43,980 nt of DNA from Lachnospiraceae bacterium (GTDB taxonomy: Bacteria; Bacillota; Clostridia; Lachnospirales; Lachnospiraceae), in NCBI GenBank assembly GCA_017623295.1, contig JAGAPK010000010.1, forward strand, positions 1-43,980, read 5' to 3'. The stretch's first letter is position 1. The number at the start of each line of letters is the position of its first letter. A program made the position numbers and the translations under genes. The notes beneath the pieces were generated by a model. It saw only the letters and a list, made by a program, of their open reading frames with translations, had not been told where the DNA came from and did not search any database. Below are positions 1-9,137 of this stretch, piece by piece.

Positions 1-21
1 AAACTTCATACTAAATAGACT

Positions 22-51
22 TGTTGTGAAACGACCTTTTTATGTTGTGAA
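22..51 (-). promoter_or_regulatory. Putative LytTR-regulator operator (9-12-9 direct repeat)
   Basis: On the minus strand TTCACAACA occurs twice with a 12-bp spacer. The 9-12-9 layout is the usual one for dimeric LytTR-family regulators. A near-identical element lies before the LytTR regulator at 2258-2287. This copy sits after the kinase terminator, so it should control a minus-strand gene lying left of the window. No convincing -10 box is visible in the remaining 21 bases. The binding protein is inferred. Confidence 0.6.
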
Positions 52-53
52 CC

Positions 54-98
54 AAAAATAAAAGACACAATCCATACCCATTCGTACAGAATTGTGTC
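54..98 (-). terminator. Rho-independent terminator of the LytTR regulator/kinase operon
   Basis: The minus strand has an 8-bp perfect stem (GACACAAT / ATTGTGTC, 91-98 with 64-71) followed by TTTTATTTTT. It begins ten bases past the kinase stop codon. Confidence 0.85.
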
Positions 99-107
99 CC
101 TTATTTC

Positions 108-1474
108 TTATTCAACCATTAACATAACCGTCAATGTAAAGTTATTTTCATCCTGACTTATATCTATGTCTCCATAATATTTCTGAGCTACTTTACGGAT
201 ATTGGCAAGTCCAAATCCATGACTCCGCTTATCCTTCTTCGTGGTTTCCGGCAGACCCGTTTCATTATCAATTTCTACGCTATGCTTAATGCAATTTATT
301 ACTTCCAGCATATAGGCATTTTTCTTACGATATGCAGATACAGAAACATACGGATTTGGGCAACCTCTTGTTCCCTCAAACGCATTTGCAATGGCATTGC
401 TCAATATCACACTGACATCAAAAGCATTGATATTTGTGTCCGTTGGATAAAAAAACTCACATTGAAAATCAATCCTTTTTTCCTCTGCCTCTTTCTGCTT
501 CTGTGTTAGGATCACATCGGTAACAGGATTTCCGGTCTTAATTTCCGCTACACTCTCGCTCCATGCCGATTTCAGTTCAGCCATATACTTTTCAAGTTCT
601 TCTGTCTCATTTTTCATAAAGAGATTTTCCAATACAGAGATATGATTGCCCATATCATGCTTTAATGCCCGAATATCCCCATACAGTTTTTCTACTTCGC
701 TGATATGCTGCTTTGTGTTTTCTATCTGCTCTGCCAATAGCAAATTCACATTTTCTTCCCGCTGCTTTTCCTTTATCCTCTGATAAATGACAACTGCGAT
801 AAGTATAGTCGCAAAAGAAACTATCTGATACATTACTCGTAAAAAAGTATATCCCGGATGAACATTCCAGACATAATTTCCTGTATCTTCCACATACACA
901 TTGGAAAAGAAATTAAATGTGAAATAGCCTATCATTACTGTCAGCAGGGTCGCAAAAAGTAATACCAATTCTTTCCCTGATATATCCTCTTTTTTATTCA
1001 CATACACCTTATGAATCAGCTTGATTACAAGCCACATGGTGGTTATGGCAACACCGTAATAAATCAGTTCCACAATGATATATGCTATCAGTTGCTTTAC
1101 CGGTTCTGTTAGCATATATGGGGTGTTAATAAATAGAGCAAACATAATATCCCTAAGTACCAATGTTACACCATAAACCCCCACCGAATCAAGTACATGG
1201 AAATTGCTAAAAATACTTTCTGCTTGATGTTTTGACCTTCTATCAGACACATTATAGTCCACGCCACAAGGATACCTAACAGATACGGATAAGTAATCTC
1301 CTGTGGCACAAGGTAAAACACAAGCATTGCCGCTGAATAACTTAATCCCACACAGCATGTCTTACCTTTCATAAATGGCTTTACAAACCGATAAACCGGC
1401 CAGCCTTCTATAATTATATTGATTATAGCTATTGTTTTATTTGCTATTGCCCAATAAGTTTCTATATTTTCCAT
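108..1474 (-). pseudogene. AgrC-like GHKL sensor histidine kinase, split by a one-base frameshift
   Basis: Two overlapping minus-strand frames make one protein. The first (start 1474 or TTG at 1480, stop 1166) encodes the first membrane segments of an AgrC/VirS-type kinase. The second (open from about 1358 to 108) encodes the remaining membrane segments, a coiled linker, the H-box (LKHDMGNH), the N-box (SNAIANAFEG) and the G-box (HGFGLANI). The frames join in register if one G is added to the G5 run at 1178-1182, giving RWGVYGV and a normal-length product of about 455 residues. The gene starts just after the stop of its cognate regulator. The catalytic half looks intact, so this could be a recent lesion, a phase-variable tract or an assembly error. 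The signal sensed is unknown; cyclic peptides are typical for the family. Confidence 0.8.
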
Positions 1475-1480
1475 AAGCAA

Positions 1481-2188
1481 TTACCCTTTCCTCTGATTGT
1501 ACTTCATGTATTTTTTTACAAAGTCCGGGTAATTCTGCTTTGCCATAAGAGCAGTTCCTTTTTCAAGATAAATGGTAGTGGCATCATATTTCTCTACATA
1601 CTTAAAATTTACAAGATATGCCCTGTGAGGTCTGAAAAAACTATCTCCTGCTACTGCCTCAAGGTCAGACATTTTTCCATAATACTCAATTTCATCGTCC
1701 AACTTATGAATAACCACTTTACGGTTGAATACCTCTGCATAGACAATATCCTCTATAATTACCTTTGTATGAACACCACCATTGTTGATCATCACATAAT
1801 TTGCTTCCGGCTCCCTTACATTTGTACCTTGCGAATACCATTCATCAACTGCCCTGCAAAGTACATCAACAAACTTCGTATCATCAATCGGCTTCACAAT
1901 ATAGTTAAATGCTCCCACATCAAATGCCTGAAATACATATTCCTCCACAGCAGTCACAAAAATGAGTATAACACTTTTGTCCTTCTTGCGAAGTTCTCTA
2001 GCTGTTTCCATGCCATTTCTGCTAGACATTTGAATATCCAAAAATAGAATATCTATATGCTTATCCGATAAAAGCAGTTCTTCTCCAGACGAAAAGAAAA
2101 CTATCTCCGCCTTCGGGTACTGCTTCGCCACTTTATTTCCTATTAACTCTCGAATGTTCTTTTCATCATCACAAATTGCTATACGCAT
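1481..2188 (-). CDS. LytTR-family response regulator (AgrA-like)
   Basis: Response regulator of 235 residues. An N-terminal receiver domain (about 1-120) has acidic residues D7/D8, the phospho-acceptor D51 in LFLDIQM and the conserved lysine in NYIVKPID. A C-terminal LytTR DNA-binding domain (about 135-230) shows FFRPHRAYLVNFKYV. The start ATG at 2188 follows AAAGGAAGTGG. The next gene is its probable kinase, whose start is a few bases from this stop codon. It probably binds the 9-12-9 repeats at 2258-2287 and 22-51, controlling its own operon and the next gene beyond the window. The target process (peptide signalling, bacteriocin, adhesion) cannot be told from this window. Confidence 0.92.
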   Translation of the reverse strand: MRIAICDDEKNIRELIGNKVAKQYPKAEIVFFSSGEELLLSDKHIDILFLDIQMSSRNGMETARELRKKDKSVILIFVTAVEEYVFQAFDVGAFNYIVKPIDDTKFVDVLCRAVDEWYSQGTNVREPEANYVMINNGGVHTKVIIEDIVYAEVFNRKVVIHKLDDEIEYYGKMSDLEAVAGDSFFRPHRAYLVNFKYVEKYDATTIYLEKGTALMAKQNYPDFVKKYMKYNQRKG

Positions 2189-2237
2189 AAGCCCACTTCC
2201 TTTACAATTCTTTTACTGTTATTGTATCGGACCCTAT

Positions 2238-2287
2238 ATTATATTTCGATACTAAGATGTTGTGAACCGACCTTTTTATGTTGTGAA
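2238..2287 (-). promoter_or_regulatory. Promoter and LytTR-type operator of the regulator/kinase operon
   Basis: Direct repeats TTCACAACA lie at 2279-2287 and 2258-2266 with a 12-bp spacer. The proximal repeat contains TTCACA (2261-2266), one base from a consensus -35. A perfect TATAAT (2238-2243) follows at a 17-bp spacer. The operator therefore overlaps the -35, pointing to autoregulation by direct contact at the promoter. The boxes are seen; the regulation is inferred. Confidence 0.7.
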
Positions 2288-2467
2288 AAGAATGCAACAC
2301 CTTCTGCGTTCTACCCACCTCATCCATTATTCCATTTACTTCCTTCATGTCCTCTTCATAAACGTTCTGAACAGGCTACAATAAACATACACCCATAGTC
2401 AGCCAATCTTACTAGAGACAAACGGATGAAAAACACATAAACTCATCTCAAACAATAAATACAGAGT

Positions 2468-2511
2468 GTATACCACCTGTATATCACTTGTATACCACCT
2501 GTATATAACGA
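2468..2511. repeat. Four tandem 11-bp repeats (GTATAYCACYT)
   Basis: GTATACCACCT, GTATATCACTT, GTATACCACCT and GTATATAACGA follow head to tail. Units 1 and 3 are identical. The period is about one helical turn, which suits cooperative protein binding on one DNA face. It lies about 180 bp upstream of the LytTR promoter and after the gdhA terminator. The function is unknown. Confidence 0.6.
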
Positions 2512-2606
2512 CCTCAAAATAACGTAAATTATCATCTATTTATGAATATTCTGACCATTCTCATTCATCATGAAATGCTGAATTGGTCACTTCAATACAT
2601 AAAGAA

Positions 2607-2649
2607 AAGTCCCATAAACACAGACGAAATCGTCTTGTTTACAGGACTT
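2607..2649. terminator. Terminator hairpin after gdhA
   Basis: A long, slightly bulged stem (AAGTCC, TAAACA, AGACGA paired with TCGTCT, TGTTTA, GGACTT) with a two-base loop, followed on the minus strand by TTCTTTATG. The T-tract is weak. It lies 34 bp past the gdhA stop and is nearly symmetrical. Confidence 0.7.
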
Positions 2650-2682
2650 ATCAATATCAATTTTTATCTTAGAATTTCGTGC

Positions 2683-4032
<1,350 letters not shown>

Positions 4033-4106
4033 TCATGTCCTCCTTTAGTTATAAAATATATAAAAAGCTTCACAAGTCAGCCTTTTGACTTTCTTGCCCT
4101 TGTTAC

Positions 4107-4135
4107 ATTATAGTATGATGATGCAAATTCTACAA
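4107..4135 (-). promoter_or_regulatory. gdhA promoter
   Basis: The minus strand shows TTGTAG (4130-4135), a 17-bp spacer and perfect TATAAT (4107-4112). Two palindromes lie upstream, ATTGTACAAT (4187-4196) and ATTGTATACAAT (4217-4228), and could be regulator sites. A small stem AAGTCA/TGACTT lies in the leader near 4077-4094. Confidence 0.6.
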
Positions 4136-4229
4136 GACCGATTTAGCAAGTTAAAGTATAAAAATTTTATGTGTTTTTTTAGACAAATTGTACAATGATA
4201 CAAATATTCTAGTATAATTGTATACAATG

Positions 4230-4661
4230 TCAAAGGTATTCTTTCATAATTTCTATACTTTTTTTATCAAAATTCATTAGTTCTTGTGCAAGTTCAATGG
4301 ATTTAGCCTCTGCCCGTGTATGATGCTTTACAGACTTATACATATCCATCAGACCTCTGTTACTTCCCTGAATCATCATATCTGCCAAATGACTGGTACT
4401 GACGTTTAATAACGTATTTGCGTGAATACTCCCACGCAGCAGCATATCATTCAACTGGTTACTTCGATAAGTGCCACTACCTTCTTCTATCAGCTGCTCC
4501 ACTGCATCATTATGGATTTTGGCATAACCAATGGATTGTCTGGACAAATTCAGTATAAATTCATTGTCCTCTGCCTTATCTAAAAGGGTATCTATGGCAG
4601 TCATTGCCATATGGGTATTTTTTTGTATATCTTTTAAAAGCGTAATATCATCCTGTTTCAT
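4230..4661 (-). CDS. Conserved hypothetical, all-helical small protein
   Basis: About 143 residues, predicted almost entirely helical, with no signal peptide or membrane segment. I do not recognise the family. Three histidines are clustered in KHHTRAEAKSIE near the C-terminus and MANY polar helices suggest a bundle, loosely ferritin-like in texture, without a clear metal ligand set. I place the start at ATG 4661, which has GAGG six bases upstream, rather than at 4673. It lies upstream of gdhA on the same strand, but gdhA has its own promoter. Function unknown. Confidence 0.65.
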   Translation of the reverse strand: MKQDDITLLKDIQKNTHMAMTAIDTLLDKAEDNEFILNLSRQSIGYAKIHNDAVEQLIEEGSGTYRSNQLNDMLLRGSIHANTLLNVSTSHLADMMIQGSNRGLMDMYKSVKHHTRAEAKSIELAQELMNFDKKSIEIMKEYL

Positions 4662-4731
4662 ATTCATCCTCATTTCTGCGTACGTTTTTATACTATCTCC
4701 TTCTCACATGCCTTCTGACTTATTACTGAAT

Positions 4732-4765
4732 AAAAAAAGAGCATAGATTTTACTCTATACTCTTT
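4732..4765 (-). terminator. Terminator after the SH3 membrane-protein gene
   Basis: Minus-strand stem AAAGAGTATAGA / TCTATGCTCTTT with a single mismatch and a six-base loop, followed by TTTTTT. It lies about 40 bp past the stop codon at 4806. Confidence 0.85.
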
Positions 4766-4805
4766 ATCATTACCTTATTTTGTTATTCGTAATCATTACC
4801 AAATC

Positions 4806-6137
4806 TTATTCTACAAATTCGGATTTTACATACGCTGTTTTTCCGTTGTATTTGATTTTGGTCCATCCGTCAGCCTGTTTCATAATAAGCTCCAGCTCCT
4901 GACCAATATAAGCAGTTCCCAGTTTCTCACTGTCTTCACTTGCACCGCTTCTGATTCGTACATTTTCAATAACCGTTACCGTACCAGTTGCCTGTGCTGT
5001 ATCTGTCTCGTCTTCTGCCTCAGTTTCTGTTTCTGCTGTCTCTGTATCAGTAGAATCCGTTTCTTCTTGCACTTCTTCTGCCGCTACTTCCATAGTTTCT
5101 GAATCTTCCAGATATTCGCTCTTAATGTAGGCCTCCGAACCTTCATATACGATTTTGCTCCAGCCGTTTCCTTTTTTCTCTACCAGCTCGAACTCTTCAC
5201 CAATTTCTGCTTTGCCAAGCTTATCAGCTGTTTCACTATCGGAAGATCTGATATTAACAACATCGGTTGCTTTTACCTTAGTAACTACAGTAACCATTTC
5301 TTCTTCAGCAGTTTCTTCGCCTTCTGCTGTTTCTCCGGTTTCTGCCTCGGTTCCTTCAGCAGCTTCTTCTGTTGTGGTACTTCCTTCTGCCTGTGCCAGT
5401 GCTTCGCCTACGGACTTATCAATTTCTTCTCTCAAGTCCAGAATATACTGCCCAAGTTCTTCGTCTTCTGCCAGCATGTCATTATAAGCAACCGCAACTT
5501 TGTTATTCAAATCTACAACATCATCCTGTAAGCTGACTTCTTTAATATATTTCAAGTCGCTTTCGTTTTCTTCACCATTATTATTGATAAAATATTTTCC
5601 ATTCTCATCTACACACACATAGAATACTTTCATACCCGGAATAGTTTTATCATAATCTGTGAATTTTACTTCAGAACAAGCATATACCAGATAGGAATTT
5701 TCCACCGGTCCTACTTTTGTATAAATGTCTAACTTCGGATAAGACTCAATATATTTGCTCATTTCTTCTATTCTAAGAACTTCTGTATTATCTATCTTAT
5801 CCACTAATGTCTCAATCGTAGCAACATCTCCGTCTGCCATTGCAGTATAATAAGAATTCATTAACTCATTGATTTCCGGATGGGCATTTTCTTCCAATGG
5901 CACTTCCGGAGTTGCAATGGAATTGCTTGCCGCTTCTTCAATCATATTATTGACAGATACGTGTTCCTGTTCTTCTACTGCTTTTTTATTCGCATTAACG
6001 GAAATAACAACGGTAATGATTACACAGATTGCCAATACAACCGGCATGACAATCTTGGAATTTTTTACAACCCAATTTTTGAGAATTTCCAATTTTGCCA
6101 TCAGAAAATCTCGAATATTGTTATTTGACGTATTCAT
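4806..6137 (-). CDS. Membrane-anchored protein with two C-terminal bacterial SH3 domains
   Basis: 443 residues. A short cytoplasmic N-terminus is followed by one membrane segment (about 30-47, VMPVVLAICVIITVVISV), an extracellular globular region (about 75-235), an acidic Glu/Thr linker (about 245-280), and two SH3b repeats (about 283-342 and 384-443). Both repeats carry the NIRSG/VRIRSG, GW-KI and YVKSEF signatures. SH3b domains usually bind cell-wall peptides, so a wall-facing role is likely, but no catalytic domain is visible. The ATG at 6137 follows AAAGG by nine bases. The gene begins 38 bp after tRNA-Arg with no terminator between, so tRNA and mRNA may share a transcript. The middle region is not recognised. 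Confidence 0.75.
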   Translation of the reverse strand: MNTSNNNIRDFLMAKLEILKNWVVKNSKIVMPVVLAICVIITVVISVNANKKAVEEQEHVSVNNMIEEAASNSIATPEVPLEENAHPEINELMNSYYTAMADGDVATIETLVDKIDNTEVLRIEEMSKYIESYPKLDIYTKVGPVENSYLVYACSEVKFTDYDKTIPGMKVFYVCVDENGKYFINNNGEENESDLKYIKEVSLQDDVVDLNNKVAVAYNDMLAEDEELGQYILDLREEIDKSVGEALAQAEGSTTTEEAAEGTEAETGETAEGEETAEEEMVTVVTKVKATDVVNIRSSDSETADKLGKAEIGEEFELVEKKGNGWSKIVYEGSEAYIKSEYLEDSETMEVAAEEVQEETDSTDTETAETETEAEDETDTAQATGTVTVIENVRIRSGASEDSEKLGTAYIGQELELIMKQADGWTKIKYNGKTAYVKSEFVE

Positions 6138-6175
6138 GATCTACAACCTTTCTTTTTTTAACGCAATGATGTAAG

Positions 6176-6247
6176 TGCACCCGACAGGAATCGAACCTGC
6201 ATCAAAGGCGTCGGAGGCCTACGTTTTATCCGTTAGACTACGGGTGC
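6176..6247 (-). tRNA. tRNA-Arg (anticodon CCG)
   Basis: A 72-nt minus-strand cloverleaf. The acceptor arms GCACCCG/CGGGTGC have discriminator A. The anticodon loop CTCCGAC has anticodon CCG, and the T-arm is GCAGG-TTCGATT-CCTGT. CCA is not encoded. The D-stem has a C-A mismatch and the first anticodon-stem pair is T-T, but the remaining structure is sound. A promoter and a long leader hairpin lie upstream. Confidence 0.95.
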
Positions 6248-6267
6248 ATGATTTTTAGATCTATCGT

Positions 6268-6328
6268 TATCCTACCGGGGTAAAAGCAAATGATGCGTTG
6301 CATCGCTTGCTTTTCTGCCGGTAGGATA
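6268..6328 (-). ncRNA. 61-nt imperfect hairpin in the tRNA-Arg leader
   Basis: The arms are TATCCTACCGG / CCGGTAGGATA (11 bp), AAAAGCAA / TTGCTTTT (8 bp) and GATGC / GCATC with a three-base loop, separated by small bulges. It lies between the promoter at 6358-6386 and the tRNA. No T-run follows, so it is not an ordinary terminator. It could be a processing signal, a small palindromic repeat element or an independent RNA. Confidence 0.55.
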
Positions 6329-6357
6329 TGTTACAAATTTATTACATCATCCTGCTT

Positions 6358-6386
6358 ATCATACCATAACAAGAAACTGTTGTCTA
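6358..6386 (-). promoter_or_regulatory. Promoter of the tRNA-Arg / SH3-protein unit
   Basis: TAGACA (6381-6386), a 17-bp spacer and TATGAT (6358-6363) on the minus strand. It lies downstream of the DUF5688 stop and would give a leader of roughly 100 nt before the tRNA. Confidence 0.55.
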
Positions 6387-6416
6387 GTAATCAAATCATT
6401 AAGAAATAATTTCCTC

Positions 6417-7334
6417 TTATGCTAAAATTTTGATTTTTTCAGTAATTCTGTCATAGTAGTACACGCTATAAGAAAGGATTTCTTCCGGTTCAACCTGTGT
6501 ATCATTCACTTCTTTTACCATATCCTTAAAAAGGCTTTTCTCTGTCGTTCCGTTATCCGGTACTAAAATGACTTCATGTACAGAACTTGGAAGAATAATC
6601 AAATTCTTATTCAATTTCTTTGTCAGCTCTTTCATTGCTTCCGAATACAGAATGGATGCTGCGCCGAAGATTCGGTCACGATTACTCAAAACATACATCA
6701 TAGTAGAAGTACTTTCTGACAAACCGATTTCATCTTCTTCTATTTCCTGTTGTAAGTTTTTCGATAAAAACTCCTGAATAATCTTTTTAATAGGAAGTAA
6801 TTCTTCCGGCAAAAGTTTTGTCATATTCGCTTTGGCATCCTGATATAACGTATCAACGTCAATCCCCCACATTTTCAGATGGCTGTTACGAATGAGTATG
6901 GTTGCCTTTCCACAATATTCTTCTTCCATAGCATAATAGAAAACAATCGCAAGATCATTCCATTTCACATACGGAATATCCTCTAACAATTTCCGGTTAC
7001 TTTCCAGATGAATCAGCTTATATAAAACGCGTTTCTTTACCTGTGCATATTGCGTGAAGAAATTCATATCCATCTGAATTTCTTTCGCACTTCTTTGATA
7101 AGCGCATAAAATATCATAGATGATGTCGCCGAAGGCTCTGCCTTCCTTATAGTCATCATATAACTCATCAATATAGATAGTTGGCGAAACATTGCTTCCT
7201 TCTTTTGCAATAATAATACCGCGAAGAACTACACCATTGTTTTTCGTAACTTCTTTGTAAGCAATTTCATATTCTTCGCCCATCACTTCTTTTAATGCAC
7301 TGCATACTTTCGTTTTAAATTGTTCAAAAATCAT
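6417..7334 (-). CDS. DUF5688 family protein
   Basis: 305 residues, soluble, with no signal peptide. It resembles DUF5688 proteins, which are common in Lachnospiraceae and have no known function. The marks are an N-terminal TKNNGVVLRGIII block followed by SPTIYIDELYDDY, then MYVLSNRDRIFGAA and the C-terminal ILPSSVHEVILVPD and VNDTQVEPEEILS blocks. The frame is open upstream to 7523, but ATG 7334 has AGAGGAC just before it and matches the family start. The longer start would run through the efp terminator. The family name is from memory of these blocks. Confidence 0.8.
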   Translation of the reverse strand: MIFEQFKTKVCSALKEVMGEEYEIAYKEVTKNNGVVLRGIIIAKEGSNVSPTIYIDELYDDYKEGRAFGDIIYDILCAYQRSAKEIQMDMNFFTQYAQVKKRVLYKLIHLESNRKLLEDIPYVKWNDLAIVFYYAMEEEYCGKATILIRNSHLKMWGIDVDTLYQDAKANMTKLLPEELLPIKKIIQEFLSKNLQQEIEEDEIGLSESTSTMMYVLSNRDRIFGAASILYSEAMKELTKKLNKNLIILPSSVHEVILVPDNGTTEKSLFKDMVKEVNDTQVEPEEILSYSVYYYDRITEKIKILA

Positions 7335-7410
7335 TTTGTCCTCTCTTTCTTTTCTCTCCGGACAAAATTTCTTGGAAACATGCATAGCCATGTACTCAAC
7401 TAAACACACA

Positions 7411-7450
7411 AAACAAAAAGACAATGAAAAAGAAATCTTCTCCATTGTCT
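7411..7450 (-). terminator. efp terminator
   Basis: Minus-strand stem AGACAATG / CATTGTCT with a 16-base loop, followed by TTTTTGTTTT. It lies 36 bp past the efp stop codon. Confidence 0.85.
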
Positions 7451-7485
7451 TATAAGCTCTTAGAAAAATGTAGTTACAGTATCGA

Positions 7486-8043
7486 TTATACTCTGGACAG
7501 ATATTCGCCTGTTCTGGTATCAATCTTAATCACTTCACCCTGACTAACGAATAATGGTACCATAACTTTTGCACCTGTTTCAACGATAGCTGGTTTGGTT
7601 GCACCTGTAGCTGTATCGCCTTTGAAACCTGGCTCTGTATCTGTAATCTCAAGTTCTACGAATAATGGTGGCTCAATAGCGAATACATTGCCATTGTAAG
7701 AACAGATTTTAACCATCTCATTCTCTTTTACAAATTTCAAGGAATCGCCTACTGCATCAGCGTTTAATGCAATCTGGTCATATGTTTCAACATCCATGAA
7801 GTTGTATAAATCACCATCATTGTACAAATACTGCATGTCTTTTCTATCAATACGTGCCTGTGGGCATTTCTCAGTAGGTCTGAAGGTTTTTTCAACAACA
7901 CCTCCATTGATAATGTTTTTTAATTTTGTTCTAACGAAAGCAGCTCCTTTACCAGGTTTTACGTGCTGGAACTCAATTATCTGATAAACATTACCTTCAA
8001 ATTCAATGGTAATACCATTTCTGAAATCGCCTGCAGATATCAT
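7486..8043 (-). CDS. efp: Translation elongation factor P
   Basis: 185 residues, the standard length. EF-P enters stalled ribosomes and promotes peptide-bond formation at polyproline stretches. Domain I shows [13 protein letters not shown], where K32 is the loop lysine that is modified in many bacteria. The closing signature [11 protein letters not shown] is typical. The ATG at 8043 follows TTAGGAGGATTATTTT. It has its own terminator. No modification enzyme gene (epmA/epmB or ymfI-like) is seen nearby. Confidence 0.98.
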   Translation of the reverse strand: MISAGDFRNGITIEFEGNVYQIIEFQHVKPGKGAAFVRTKLKNIINGGVVEKTFRPTEKCPQARIDRKDMQYLYNDGDLYNFMDVETYDQIALNADAVGDSLKFVKENEMVKICSYNGNVFAIEPPLFVELEITDTEPGFKGDTATGATKPAIVETGAKVMVPLFVSQGEVIKIDTRTGEYLSRV

Positions 8044-8123
8044 AAAATAATCCTCCTAAGTTTTCACAAATATAATTCTTTCTTAGTTTATACTATAAAT
8101 TCTTATTTTTCAACCTCTTTCCC

Positions 8124-8156
8124 AAAAAAAGGCTAAAACTTTTTTCATTTTAGGCC
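8124..8156 (-). terminator. Terminator of the ROK kinase gene and upstream operon
   Basis: Minus-strand GGC(C)TAAAA / TTTTAGCC stem followed by seven T. The left arm overlaps the ROK stop codon. Confidence 0.85.
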
Positions 8157-9019
8157 ATTGCCTGTCTTGCAAGCTCCAGACAGCCCATAATTCCCTGATT
8201 ATCATTCAGGCTGGCCGGCACAATATAATGTTCCAAATCTTCTATCTGTTTTGTTTTGATATATTCGCCTAATAATACCTTAACATAGCTGCGAATCATT
8301 GGGAAAAGCTGTTCCTGATGCATAACACCGCCACCTAAAATAATCATTTCCGGTGATAAAATCATAATATAATCTACCAGTGCCTGTGCAATATAATAAG
8401 CCTCCAGATCCCATACTTCTTTCCGGTCCTTTAACTCAATTGCTTTCTGGCCCCAACGATCTTCAATTGCCGGTCCGGCTGCCATACCTTCCAGACAAGT
8501 CTGATGATAATGACATTTTCCTTCATATTCATCATCACTACGTCTACGAATCAATACATGACCTGCTTCCGGGTGCATCATACCGTGAAGCAATTTTCCT
8601 TCTACATAAACTCCGGCACCGACTCCGGTTCCAATCGTAATGTAAACGACATTATTTTTTCCTTTTGCCTGACCAAAGGTTACTTCTCCAAGTGCTGAAC
8701 CATTGACATCTGTATCAAAACCAACCGGACAGCCAAGTGCTTTTTTGAAAGCACCTACCATATCACAATTAATCCAAGGTAATTTTGTCGTGCTTGTGAT
8801 ATAACCGTAAGTATCCGAATCTTTGTTCAAATCAATCGGACCGAAGCATCCGATTCCCAATGCTTCGATTCCTTTTCCCTCAAAGAAAGAAATCAATTTC
8901 GGAATCGTAATTTCCGGTGTTTCGGTTGGAATAGATACCTGTTCATAAATTTTTCCTGTTTCATCTCCGATGGCACATACCATCTTTGTTCCGCCTGCTT
9001 CTAATGCTCCTAATTTCAT
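8150..9019 (-). CDS. ROK-family sugar kinase, probable fructokinase
   Basis: 289 residues. ROK kinases phosphorylate free hexoses with ATP. The phosphate-binding block LEAGGTKMVCAIG is at the N-terminus. The catalytic aspartate lies in FDTDVNGSALGE, followed by TIGTGVGAGVYVEGKLLHG. The zinc-site motif GHVLIRR...CHYHQTCLEG has the His/Cys set of bacterial fructokinases (ScrK/YdhR/GmuE type). The start ATG 9019 has AGGAGAAGG upstream. It is the last gene after the ABC importer and its regulators, so it may phosphorylate the imported sugar. The true sugar is not determined by sequence alone. Confidence 0.85.
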   Translation of the reverse strand: MKLGALEAGGTKMVCAIGDETGKIYEQVSIPTETPEITIPKLISFFEGKGIEALGIGCFGPIDLNKDSDTYGYITSTTKLPWINCDMVGAFKKALGCPVGFDTDVNGSALGEVTFGQAKGKNNVVYITIGTGVGAGVYVEGKLLHGMMHPEAGHVLIRRRSDDEYEGKCHYHQTCLEGMAAGPAIEDRWGQKAIELKDRKEVWDLEAYYIAQALVDYIMILSPEMIILGGGVMHQEQLFPMIRSYVKVLLGEYIKTKQIEDLEHYIVPASLNDNQGIMGCLELARQAMA

Positions 9020-9061
9020 ATTTCCTTCTCCTGCTCTTTTTATTTATTGTGTTCTTTTTTA

Positions 9062-9137
9062 CTTATTCCGTTCTTCTTTATTGATTGTTCTCTTCTTTAC
9101 TTATTCCGTTGATCTTTGTTGATTGTTCTCTTCTTTA
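9062..9137 (-). repeat. Two 38-bp tandem repeats (plus a decayed third) across a stop codon
   Basis: 9062-9099 and 9100-9137 differ at only four or five positions. A shorter degenerate copy follows toward the ROK start. On the minus strand the unit is purine-rich (TAAAGAAGAGAACAATCAA...). The upstream copy encodes the C-terminus of the degenerate ABC protein and its stop lies at the unit junction. Confidence 0.8.

Larger units (their letters stand above)
2189..2682. other. 494-bp intergenic region
   Basis: Holds the promoter and LytTR-type operator of the regulator (2238-2287), four phased 11-bp repeats (2468-2511) and the gdhA terminator (2607-2649). Short ORFs here lack convincing ribosome sites and I do not call them. 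Confidence 0.7.

Noticed and set aside
1166-1190. Programmed -1 frameshift at GGGGTTT in the AgrC-like kinase
   Set aside because: The zero-frame reading does not give a canonical X-XXY-YYZ site and no downstream stimulator is obvious. A one-base loss is more likely, though not excluded.
2189-2332. A 47-codon minus-strand ORF running through the LytTR operator and ending at the regulator's ribosome site
   Set aside because: It overlaps the promoter and the repeats, its ribosome site is too close to the ATG, and the second operator copy at 22-51 is not in a matching ORF. The operator reading is simpler.
5155-5487. Plus-strand Ser-rich ORF of 110 codons (and similar long antisense frames, e.g. 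29049-29759)
   Set aside because: They are mirror frames of low-complexity or conserved minus-strand genes and have no ribosome sites of their own.
6176-6247. tRNA-Arg as an integration (att) site
   Set aside because: No integrase, direct repeat of the tRNA end or foreign block is present nearby.
7335-7523. N-terminal extension of the DUF5688 protein
   Set aside because: It reads through the efp terminator hairpin, and a well-placed ribosome site precedes ATG 7334.
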